Shown here piece by piece: positions 36,993-44,327 of a DNA stretch of 64,000 nucleotides (the stretch's first letter is position 1; each line of letters starts with the position of its first letter). The position numbers were made by a program, and so were the translations under genes. Below the pieces are notes generated by a model that saw only the letters and a list, made by a program, of their open reading frames with translations, made no database searches and had not been told where the DNA came from. Source of the DNA: Phycisphaeraceae bacterium D3-23 (lineage in GTDB: Bacteria; Planctomycetota; Phycisphaerae; Phycisphaerales; Phycisphaeraceae); the NCBI GenBank assembly GCA_039555135.1, contig CP114179.1, positions 1,550,001 to 1,614,000 on the forward strand, in the 5' to 3' direction.

Positions 36993-38315
36993 CTACCGCC
37001 GTCGGCGTCGCGTTAGCGCGAGCCCGCCCAGCGCCAGCACCGCCAGCGACCCGGGCTCGGGGATCACGCTGCTTGGCGGTGTGCCTTCGCCCCACGCGCC
37101 GATGACGATGTCGAGGTCGGCTTGGTCCACCGTGCCATCGCCGTTGGCGTCACCCGTCAGCGGCGAGCCCGAGGCGTCGCCCCAGTGGGCCAGCAGAATA
37201 TCGAGGTCGGCCGCGCCGACGAATCCGTCGCCGTTGAGGTCCGACGTGACGGTCTCATCGATCAGCAGGGTGTAGGCGACGCCGTTGTCGTTGAAGTCGT
37301 CGATGCTGATGTAGTAGGTCCCGGCCGCGAAGCCATCGAAGCTGATCGTCTCGTTGTTGGTCTCGGAGATCGCCCCCGCGAGGACGGTGCCGTCATTCTG
37401 ATGCACAAACAGGTCGATGTCGCTGATGTTGTTGTTGAAGAGGAGCTCGATGTCGGTGTCGATACCGTCGTGGTCGAACTGGTAGACCGAGGTCGGGTTG
37501 TTTGAGAAGTTCGGCGTGTCGCTGCTGAGGATCGAGGCGAGCGGGCCGGTGATGGATTCGTTGCCGGTGTTGCCGTTGACGGAGTCTCCTGCGGTGAGGA
37601 CGGTGAATGGGCCGTAGTCGCTGATGTCGGTGTTGGCGAGTTGGAGGAACGGGCTATTGAGCGCGCTGTTGATCTGTGCGGTAGTGAGTTGTTCGCCCTC
37701 GGCCGCGCTGCCGTTGCCGGAGTTCATGAGGTTGAAGTTGATGCCATTGCCCGAGGTGTGCGGCAGGCCGAGGTTGTGTCCGATCTCGTGAGCCATGACC
37801 GAGGCGATGAGGTCTCGGCCGCCGCCGGTCTGAAGGAGCTGCGACCCGACGAACGCCGAGATGCCGTTGCCGGGCGTGAAGGCGATGCCGGCCGTGGTGC
37901 CTTCGGTGAATGAGCCGACGCCGAACTCGTTGATTTCTTCGACGAAGTACATGTCGATGACGTTGGGGTTTTCGTTGCCGACGCCCGGCGCCTGGTCGCC
38001 GAAGAACACGTTGTCTTCGAGTTCGTAGACGCCCTGGTTCGCGTTGGTGTTGTTCCACAGATTGGGCGCGAGCCAGGTCACGTCGATGCCGGCCTGCGCC
38101 CAGACCTGGTCGATGAGGTTGTGGATATCGTTCTGTTGGAACGCACTGCCGAAGTAGTTCGCGGTGTCCGTGCCGTTGTTGTTCGAGACGATGATCGGCT
38201 GGACGGTGAGCTCATGGGTGATCGGCATCGGCGCGTTGACGTTGACTGCGGCCAGCGCCGGGGCGGCCAGCAGAACCGGGGCGAACGTGGCGAGAAGTCG
38301 TCGGTGGGTCGTCAT
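36993..38315 (-). CDS. secreted metzincin-type metalloprotease with dockerin-like repeats and PEP-CTERM
   Basis: The 440-residue protein has a signal peptide (LLATFAPVLLAAPALA). The protease motif is HEIGHNLGLPHT, a full HExxHxxGxxH zinc site, near residue 175, with a likely Met-turn at NLMNSGNG. A pre-peptidase-like beta domain follows (DHDGIDTDIELLF...ISIDDFNDNGVAYTLLID). Two dockerin-like loops (DLNGDGFVGAADLDILLAHWG and DANGDGTVDQADLDIVI) lead to the sorting tail VIPEPGSLAVLALGG plus Arg-rich end. It would act outside the cell or on the surface. GGAG lies five bases before the ATG. Confidence 0.9.
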   Translation of the reverse strand: MTTHRRLLATFAPVLLAAPALAAVNVNAPMPITHELTVQPIIVSNNNGTDTANYFGSAFQQNDIHNLIDQVWAQAGIDVTWLAPNLWNNTNANQGVYELEDNVFFGDQAPGVGNENPNVIDMYFVEEINEFGVGSFTEGTTAGIAFTPGNGISAFVGSQLLQTGGGRDLIASVMAHEIGHNLGLPHTSGNGINFNLMNSGNGSAAEGEQLTTAQINSALNSPFLQLANTDISDYGPFTVLTAGDSVNGNTGNESITGPLASILSSDTPNFSNNPTSVYQFDHDGIDTDIELLFNNNISDIDLFVHQNDGTVLAGAISETNNETISFDGFAAGTYYISIDDFNDNGVAYTLLIDETVTSDLNGDGFVGAADLDILLAHWGDASGSPLTGDANGDGTVDQADLDIVIGAWGEGTPPSSVIPEPGSLAVLALGGLALTRRRRR

Positions 38316-38418
38316 CGTTGCTCCAAAGACGCGGGGCGTCAGGGTGTCAGGGGGCGGGCTGTTGGGCAGGGTCCCCTCGGCGGAAATGCTGGCCGAGACG
38401 GGTGTCGGGCGGGGTCCC

Positions 38419-38446
38419 ATGCTAGGGCGAACCGCATGTCTGTCAA
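38419..38446 (-). promoter_or_regulatory. promoter of metalloprotease gene 1
   Basis: Minus strand: TTGACA, 16-base spacer, TAGCAT. The context AACCCTTGACA recurs in the promoters at 39678 and, less fully, 41179. Confidence 0.7.
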
Positions 38447-38507
38447 GGGTTTTCCCGCAATTCAATCAGAAGCATAACGCGGCCCGTCGCCCCCTATTGC
38501 ACAGCGG

Positions 38508-38531
38508 GCCGGCGTCCTTTCAGACGCCGGC
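38508..38531. repeat. short perfect hairpin GCCGGCGTC/GACGCCGGC
   Basis: Nine-bp stem with a CTTTCA loop, about 60 bases beyond the stop codon of metalloprotease gene 2 on the minus strand. No T-run; it may be a REP-like palindrome or a weak terminator. Confidence 0.5.
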
Positions 38532-38589
38532 TCACTTTGAAGAAAAATCTGTAAGTCAATTGATGCGAATCACTTAGGGCAAAACAACC

Positions 38590-39543
38590 CTACCGCCGAC
38601 GCCGCAGCAGTGCCAAACCACCGACAGCCAACACCGCCAGCGACCCGGGCTCGGGGATCACGCTGCTTGGCGGGGTGCCTTCGCCCCAGTTCGCATCCAC
38701 GATGTCGAGGTCCAGCTGGTTCGTCACGCCGTCGCCGTTCGCGTCGCCCGTCGCTGTTGTGCCGGTGGTGCTGCCCCAGTTGGCGAGCAGGATGTCCAGG
38801 TCGGCCGCGCCGACGAACCCGTCGCCGTTGAGGTCGGGCGTCTCGCTCGTCATCACCTCGACCAGCAGCGAACTACCCCGCGCGGTGTCGATCTGCGACT
38901 GGATAAGCCGGCCGCCATCATCATCGACCGGCGGGTCGGGCTGCTGTGTGCCCGAGCCGTTCATCAGGTTCTGGAACAAGGCGATGTCGGTGTGCGGCAG
39001 CCCGAGATTGTGGCCGATTTCGTGTGCGACGACCTCGGCGATGATTTCTCGGCCGTTGTTGAAGTCGAGCAGGTTCGACCCGACGTACTGCGTCACCCCG
39101 TTGCCGGGTGTAAACGCAAAACCCGCAGCGGTGTTTTCAGAGCTGAACGGCCCGCCGAAGGCCTGGATGCCCTGGACGAAGTACATGTTCAGCACGTTGG
39201 GGTCGTCGCTATCGACGCCCGCGTTGTCGCCATTGTTGACCAGCGTGCTCAGGCCGTAGTTGCCCTGGTTCGCGTCGGTGCTGTTCCACGCGTTGGGCGC
39301 GAGCCAGGTCACGTCGATCCCGGCCTGCGCCCAGATCTCATCGACGAAGCCCGTGATCGCCGACTGCTGCGACGACGTGCCGAAGTAGGTCGCCGTGTCC
39401 GAGCCGTCGCTGTTGGACACCACGATCGGCTGGACGGTCAGTTCGTGGGTGATCGCGATCGGGTCGTTCACATCCAAAGCGAACAGCGGGGCCGCCGGGA
39501 GCAATAGACACAAAGCACCAACGCTACGCAAGACAACACGCAT
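38590..39543 (-). CDS. secreted metzincin-type metalloprotease 2, PEP-CTERM
   Basis: The 317-residue protein is a shorter paralogue of the one at 36993. The prodomain-like start (ITHELTVQPIVVSNSDGSDT, then WAQAGIDVTWLAPNAWN) and the zinc motif HEIGHNLGLPHT correspond residue by residue, but the pre-peptidase-like domain is missing. Dockerin-like loops DLNGDGFVGAADLDILLANWG and DANGDGVTNQLDLDIV precede VIPEPGSLAVLAVGG. The 3' 216 bases are identical to those of the next gene upstream. The start at MRVVLRS is favoured because AGAAGG lies six bases away; an ATG six bases earlier abuts that site. Confidence 0.9.
   Translation of the reverse strand: MRVVLRSVGALCLLLPAAPLFALDVNDPIAITHELTVQPIVVSNSDGSDTATYFGTSSQQSAITGFVDEIWAQAGIDVTWLAPNAWNSTDANQGNYGLSTLVNNGDNAGVDSDDPNVLNMYFVQGIQAFGGPFSSENTAAGFAFTPGNGVTQYVGSNLLDFNNGREIIAEVVAHEIGHNLGLPHTDIALFQNLMNGSGTQQPDPPVDDDGGRLIQSQIDTARGSSLLVEVMTSETPDLNGDGFVGAADLDILLANWGSTTGTTATGDANGDGVTNQLDLDIVDANWGEGTPPSSVIPEPGSLAVLAVGGLALLRRRR
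38632..38847. repeat. 216-bp identical block shared with 39895-40110, copy 1
   Basis: The 3' coding part for the dockerin-like loops and PEP-CTERM tail is base-for-base identical, as I read it, to the block 1263 bases away, in direct orientation. Sequences outside it diverge at once on one side and by scattered changes on the other. Confidence 0.9.
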
Positions 39544-39677
39544 AACCATCCTTCTGTTGTTGGCACCACGCACGGCACCAGGTCGGTGGGGGGGACGCAC
39601 GGCACACACTTCCGCGCGTTGTCGCGTCCTGCCAGGCGGTAGGGGATACCGCCGACACCCCGGAAGGAGGCCCACGC

Positions 39678-39705
39678 ATCATAAGAATAACCGGGGCGCG
39701 GTCAA
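39678..39705 (-). promoter_or_regulatory. promoter of metalloprotease gene 2
   Basis: Minus strand: TTGACC, 16-base spacer, TATGAT; preceded by AACCC as in the promoter at 38419. It lies in the 306-base gap 39544-39849, which otherwise shows no feature. Confidence 0.7.
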
Positions 39706-39849
39706 GGGTTTTTCATGTGTTTTGCACATGAAGCGTACTCGCGCAATCGCACACACCACGCACCGCACGCCGAGGGCTGAGTCCGCGAAGCCCCGGATCA
39801 TACGGCCAGGTTCCGCGTAGTTACTGCATGTTCACACAATCATCGCGCC

Positions 39850-41052
39850 CTACCGCCGCCGACGCCGCAGCAGTGCCAAGCCGCCGACAGCCAGCACCGC
39901 CAGCGACCCGGGCTCGGGGATCACGCTGCTTGGCGGGGTGCCTTCGCCCCAGTTCGCATCCACGATGTCGAGGTCCAGCTGGTTCGTCACGCCGTCGCCG
40001 TTCGCGTCGCCCGTCGCTGTTGTGCCGGTGGTGCTGCCCCAGTTGGCGAGCAGGATGTCCAGGTCGGCCGCGCCGACGAACCCGTCGCCGTTGAGGTCGG
40101 GCGTCTCGCTATCCTCCAGGAAGCGGAAGCTGTAGTCGATCGACCAGCCGATGTCGTCGAGCGCCGCGACGTCGAGGTCGGTCATCAGCTTGCGGGTGCC
40201 GGTCGTGACGTTGGGGTCCATCGCGGCCTCTTGCGACGTGCCGGTGCCGAACACGTTGCTCATGGTGTCCTCCGCCCAGTGCCCGCCGTCGGGCGGGTCC
40301 AGCGGGATCGTCCCGCCGTACTCACTCACGGCGTTGGCCCCGGTCCATCGGCCCGAGCCGTTGATAAAGCCGTTCCACTCGTCCGTCGTGCCCAGCCCCA
40401 ACGCATGGGCGAGTTCATGCACCGCGACCGAATAGAAATCGCTCTCGCCGCCCGAAGGATCCTCCAGCCCGAAGTGCCAGTTCGTGCCCGCGTCGGTATC
40501 GAACGTCACCGCCCCCCCCCAGCTCGCGAAGCCCGAGCTCTCGCCGCGGTCCTCGACCGCCGACGCGAACGCATCGGTGATCGCGTCGATCTCCGCGACA
40601 TCGGACGGGTAGCGCGACCCGCCCGCCGACCACGAAAACCCGCCGGGGCCGCCTTGGCCCAGCGTGCTGCCGGCGAGCGATTCGCCCCCGGCATAAATGA
40701 TGTACTGGTCTGCGCCGATCGTCGGGTTGCTGAGCGTCACATCGGTGTTGCCCGTGAGCCCGGGGTGCGAGAAGGTCGCCTCCCAGTCCCACTCGTAGCG
40801 CGCTTCGCCGCCGCCCAGGTCGTTGACAAAGTCGGGCGGCGTCACGATGGCCGAGAACGTGTCGGTCAGCAACGACGAGAAGTCGCTGGCCGCGCGTTCG
40901 AGTGTCGTGCGCGCGGCCTGGCCATCGCTCGTGCCCGTGTCGAAGAAGCCGTTGATGTCGTAGGTGTAGTCGATGACGATGTCGATCGCCCCGGCCGAGA
41001 ACGCGGGAAGACACAGCAGGCCGGCACCGGCAAACAATCCAAAACGTCGCAT
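39850..41052 (-). CDS. secreted matrixin-like metalloprotease, PEP-CTERM
   Basis: The 400-residue protein has a signal peptide (FGLFAGAGLLCLPAFSAGA) and a different catalytic domain from its two neighbours. The zinc motif is AVHELAHALGLGTTDEW: HExxH is intact, and the position of the third ligand is occupied by Thr-Thr-Asp, so the Asp may serve. MDPNVTTGTRKLMTDLDVAALDDIGW is the typical matrixin C-terminal segment with Met-turn. The dockerin-like loops and the VIPEPGSLAVLAVGG tail are the block shared with the gene downstream. GGAAGGA lies eight bases before the ATG. Confidence 0.88.
   Translation of the reverse strand: MRRFGLFAGAGLLCLPAFSAGAIDIVIDYTYDINGFFDTGTSDGQAARTTLERAASDFSSLLTDTFSAIVTPPDFVNDLGGGEARYEWDWEATFSHPGLTGNTDVTLSNPTIGADQYIIYAGGESLAGSTLGQGGPGGFSWSAGGSRYPSDVAEIDAITDAFASAVEDRGESSGFASWGGAVTFDTDAGTNWHFGLEDPSGGESDFYSVAVHELAHALGLGTTDEWNGFINGSGRWTGANAVSEYGGTIPLDPPDGGHWAEDTMSNVFGTGTSQEAAMDPNVTTGTRKLMTDLDVAALDDIGWSIDYSFRFLEDSETPDLNGDGFVGAADLDILLANWGSTTGTTATGDANGDGVTNQLDLDIVDANWGEGTPPSSVIPEPGSLAVLAVGGLALLRRRRR
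39895..40110. repeat. 216-bp identical block shared with 38632-38847, copy 2
   Basis: Second copy of the identical 3' module; see the partner entry. Identity at all codon positions means recent copying, not selection. Confidence 0.9.
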
Positions 41053-41396
41053 CGTTTCAATCCTTCCAAGGTGACGCAGGCGCGTCGGGCGGGGCACGCC
41101 GCAACACCGCGGCGCGAGGGGGCGAGACAGTCCTCACGGTCAAATCGCTATGACTTAGCCGATCGGAGGTGTAGGTTTATGATAAGCCAGCGCCGGGCGG
41201 CGTCAAGAAAATCAGCGAGATTCAGGGGTCTACGGGCGAAAAACACGCAATCGGGTCGACAAGCCAGCCATGTCGCGTCGCGACGCGACGCCGGGTTTTT
41301 TGGACATCACATCGGCACCAAGTCCCGGGCACCGGCACTGCGCAGCAGTGCGTAGCAGTGCCGCTGGTCAATCGGTATCCGAAAAAAGCGGACCGC
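41053..41396. other. 344-base intergenic region with promoter and palindromes
   Basis: Contains the promoter of the matrixin-like gene, an 18-bp perfect palindrome (GTCGCGTCGCGACGCGAC, 41272-41289) and a 9-bp inverted pair CGGCACTGC/GCAGTGCCG (41333-41363) close to the YhaM-like stop codon. No open frame looks coding. Confidence 0.6.
41179..41206 (-). promoter_or_regulatory. promoter of the matrixin-like gene
   Basis: Minus strand: TTGACG, 16-base spacer, TATCAT. Same architecture as the promoters at 38419 and 39678. Confidence 0.65.
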
Positions 41397-42413
41397 TCAC
41401 GCCTCCAGCCGCGACGGGTCGGGCCGGTACAGCCGGGTGCCCAGCGCCCAGAGCTTCTCGGTAAAGTCGCCGCCCAGGTCGTCTTTGCCCATCTTCTCGC
41501 GCGCCGCGGCGTCGAGCGCCATGTTCATCTTCGCGTCGAGGTTGTCGAGGTTCGAGATAAAGATCGCCTCGGGCGTCGCCGGCAGCTTGAGCGCGCCGAA
41601 CTCAGGCACGCCGTGATGGCTGAAGATGATGTGTTCGAGCACCATGCGCATCGCGTCGGGGACCTTGACCGCCGCGTCGCCCAGCTCGGGGTCCTCGCAC
41701 TGCTTGCACTTCTCGTTGAGCAGCACGGCACCGCGCCCGATGTGGCCGACGAGTTGCCCGTCGGTCGAATAGCCAAAGCCCTCCATCCACGTCAGCTCGT
41801 GGCACTTGCCCAGGTCGTGCAGGAACAGCCCCATCAGCACGATGTCGCGCGACAGGTGCGGGTAGTGCTCCACCATCTTGTCCGCCAAGGTCATCAGCGA
41901 CAGCGTGTGTTCCAAGAGCCCGCCGAGGTACGCGTGGTGCAGCGTCTGCGCGGCCGGGGCCTGGCAGAATTTCTGCATCAGGTCGCCATCCTCCAAGTAC
42001 CGATCGACTAAACACTTCAGCGCCGGGTGCACGATCGACTGCAGCAGCCGAAGCACATCGCCAAACATCTCATCGACATCATGCTCCGTCGCGGGCAAAA
42101 GCTCCATCAGCTCACGCTCGGTCGGCACGTGCTCGCGGATCTGGTGCACGATGATCTGCATCTCCCCCTGGTACGGCTGGGTCTGCCCCTCGATGTACAC
42201 AAACCCGTCCGTCGGTAGCGACCGGAACTGCTCCTCGGTGGTGCTCCACATCCGCCCGGGGGTCCGGCCGGTCTTGTCGGCAAGCAGCATCTTCAAGAAC
42301 GGCTTACCCGCCTTCGTCGTCCCGAGCTGGAGGTTCTGCACCGCATAGACCCCGGCAAGATGCTGGGCGGCCTGCAGCGAATCGATCATCACACGGGTAT
42401 CAGTCGTCGTCAT
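41397..42413 (-). CDS. YhaM-like 3'-5' exonuclease (OB fold plus HD domain)
   Basis: The 338-residue protein has an N-terminal OB-fold (LGTTKAGKPFLKMLLADKTG, RMWSTTEEQF) and a metal-dependent HD domain. HD features are LHHAYLGGLLEHTLSL, the HD pair in GLFLHDLGKCHEL, and later FSHHGVPEFGALKLPATPEA with DNLDAKM. This order and length match YhaM/CBF1-type exoribonucleases that degrade short RNA or DNA from the 3' end. A small Cys-rich insert (NEKCKQCEDPE) is unusual. The gene is alone between a palindrome-rich gap and a nested repeat. Confidence 0.87.
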   Translation of the reverse strand: MTTTDTRVMIDSLQAAQHLAGVYAVQNLQLGTTKAGKPFLKMLLADKTGRTPGRMWSTTEEQFRSLPTDGFVYIEGQTQPYQGEMQIIVHQIREHVPTERELMELLPATEHDVDEMFGDVLRLLQSIVHPALKCLVDRYLEDGDLMQKFCQAPAAQTLHHAYLGGLLEHTLSLMTLADKMVEHYPHLSRDIVLMGLFLHDLGKCHELTWMEGFGYSTDGQLVGHIGRGAVLLNEKCKQCEDPELGDAAVKVPDAMRMVLEHIIFSHHGVPEFGALKLPATPEAIFISNLDNLDAKMNMALDAAAREKMGKDDLGGDFTEKLWALGTRLYRPDPSRLEA

Positions 42414-42514
42414 GGTTTTGGCTTTGAATAAGAGGAAAAAGCGAACCCCCTATCCTAGCCGAAGCGGGAGGATGTTGTTACCCGTGGGGCAGACATTCCT
42501 GACTGCCATCCGAT

Positions 42515-42735
42515 GTAGGGTGCGCGGAGCGTGTCCGCGAGCGCAACCCACCACGCGCTGCCTGCTCCCGGGTGCCACACAACTGCCCTGCTCGGAGGGC
42601 TGCTGTGTGCAGGAACGCCAACCCCGTTGTTCTGTCGCACACAGCAGCCCTGCGGACAGGGCAGTTGTGTGGCACCCAATCGGGGTGGGTGCCCACGGTG
42701 GGTATCGATCGCGGACGCGCCCCACCCACCCTATG
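42515..42735. repeat. nested repeat: GTGCCACACAACTG element (copy 3) inside a GTAGGGTG element
   Basis: The outer arms (GTAGGGTGCGCGGAGCG from 42515, and an inverted arm ending at 42734) belong to the family at 4294-4399. Between them at 42570-42677 sits a complete GTGCCACACAACTG element with arms GGGTGCCACACAACTGCCC / GGGCAGTTGTGTGGCACCC. The outer arms have diverged more from each other than the inner ones, which suggests that the inner element arrived later. Confidence 0.85.
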
Positions 42736-42746
42736 CGCATCGTCCC

Positions 42747-44060
42747 CTACTCCCCCTGCCGACCGATCGTCTCCTCCAACACCACGCGCAGCGCCCGCGC
42801 CGTCTCGTGCAGCGGGTCCACCGCCAACGCCTCCTCGACCCGCGAAAGCGCCTCGGCGTGCTCCCCGGCCGTGCGATGCCCCTCGGCCCGGCGCAGCAAT
42901 CGCACACACTCCAGCTCCCGCACAAACGCGAGGTGCTCCACGTTCTGCCCCGCACGCAGCCGATCCAGCAGCGCCGCGATCGCGCGGTGGTTGTGCCACG
43001 TCGTCTTGATGATGAAGTTGCCGTTGAGCTCGCGGATCGACGACTCGTCATCCAGCCACTCGTCCGGCGCACCCACCGTGTCCTGGATCAGCTCGATCAG
43101 CTCGTCGATCAGCTCTTCGCGGTGCCGGCCCTCGAAGGCCCCCGTCAAGTTCTTCTGCCGAAGCGCCAACAGCTCCATCGCCAGCGCATCGTCTTGGTAC
43201 ACCGCGACAAGGTCGGTGCCAAGCGACGCCTCAAGCAGGTCGCGGATGTCGTACAGCACAACCGTCGTCTTGCTGTTCTTGATCTCGGCGCGTGTCGAGA
43301 TGTACACCACGCCGTCGGACAGCGTGTAGCCGGGCTTGTCGTCCTCGAACTCCTCGGCCCCGACCTGCTCAAGGGCGGCCTCCAGTAGCTCGCGCGCGGG
43401 TACCCGGTTTAGGTTCACCGAAACGACCGTATCAGGATCGATCGAGACCACATCCAACATCACCCAGTTCACAACAATATTCACCCCCGTCGCATCGCGG
43501 ATGTAATCAAGCACCGCGCCCCAACCGACATCGTCGATATTGATCGTCACGATCCGGTCCAGCGCCATCAGCGCCCGGTCCTCCGCCGTCAGCGGCCGGT
43601 CCGCTTCTTCGCGGTCGGGCCAGAACACCTGCGGCGCGAGGCGCACGAGCGACCGCGTCGTGCCCACCACCACCGTGCCGTCCATCAGCAGGTACGTCGG
43701 GTAGTTCTCCCCCGCGTCGGGCACCGCTTCGAGCAGCACCATCGACAACAGCCGATCCCCCGCCGACTCCCCAGCCGCAAACTCGACCCGCGTCTGCGGC
43801 GTCACCTCGACCTCGGCCAGCCCGTCCCAGTCAAACCGCACCGTCACGCCGAGCTCACACTCCAGCAGCGCCCCGACCTCGGGCAGCGTAAACCGCCCCG
43901 CCGCCATCGCCACCCGCCCGGCAAGCCGACGCGACGTCTCCACATTCACCGGCAGCGGCTCCAACGCCATCGGCCGATCTTCCAAAGCCGCGTCGTCCTG
44001 CGCGGCCGCGGGGCATACCAGCCCGATCAACAAAACAAGCAAAAACACAGAGCGCATCAT
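42747..44060 (-). CDS. secreted protein with secretin/STN-like domains
   Basis: The 437-residue protein has a signal peptide (SVFLLVLLIGLVCPAAA). Two regions resemble the short beta-alpha-beta domains at the N terminus of secretins and TonB receptors: residues ~50-120 (LLECELGVTVRFDWDGLAEV) and ~150-230 (VLDYIRDATGVNIVVNW). The block around YDIRDLLEASLG, LIELIQDTVGAPDEW and SIRELNGNFIIKTT, NHRAIAALLDRLR resembles proteins common in planctomycetes whose role is unknown. No secretin pore domain is present. A short TPR-like C terminus follows. GGGAG is six bases before ATG 44060. Confidence 0.72.
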   Translation of the reverse strand: MMRSVFLLVLLIGLVCPAAAQDDAALEDRPMALEPLPVNVETSRRLAGRVAMAAGRFTLPEVGALLECELGVTVRFDWDGLAEVEVTPQTRVEFAAGESAGDRLLSMVLLEAVPDAGENYPTYLLMDGTVVVGTTRSLVRLAPQVFWPDREEADRPLTAEDRALMALDRIVTINIDDVGWGAVLDYIRDATGVNIVVNWVMLDVVSIDPDTVVSVNLNRVPARELLEAALEQVGAEEFEDDKPGYTLSDGVVYISTRAEIKNSKTTVVLYDIRDLLEASLGTDLVAVYQDDALAMELLALRQKNLTGAFEGRHREELIDELIELIQDTVGAPDEWLDDESSIRELNGNFIIKTTWHNHRAIAALLDRLRAGQNVEHLAFVRELECVRLLRRAEGHRTAGEHAEALSRVEEALAVDPLHETARALRVVLEETIGRQGE

Positions 44061-44088
44061 GGAAAACTCCCGAGAAGGTAGAGCCCCC

Positions 44089-44117
44089 ATCATCGCGGGG
44101 CGAGGGCGGGGCGTCAA
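44089..44117 (-). promoter_or_regulatory. promoter of the secretin/STN-like gene
   Basis: Minus strand: TTGACG, 17-base spacer, GATGAT; about 30 bases from the predicted start site to the ATG. Confidence 0.55.
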
Positions 44118-44265
44118 TGGTTTTGCGGGGAGGCGGGTCTGTGTTGCCGCCTAAACGAGTCGCGCGACGTGTTTAGCCGTCGCCCAGCGGGCGGCGCGTC
44201 GGTCTCGCGCATGGGGTGCTTGCACGACGCCAGTTAGGCGGCGGCTAAACGGCGGAGTGCCCCAA

Positions 44266-44297
44266 CGAAAAACCCCCGCCAGTGGGCGGGGGTTTCG
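44266..44297 (-). terminator. intrinsic terminator of the ClpP-like gene
   Basis: Minus strand: AACCCCCGCC / GGCGGGGGTT, a perfect 10-bp stem with a 4-base loop, then TTTCG. It begins ~30 bases after the stop codon. Confidence 0.85.
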
Positions 44298-44327
44298 TGG
44301 ATTCACCTGTTGCCGATCCGATCGACT

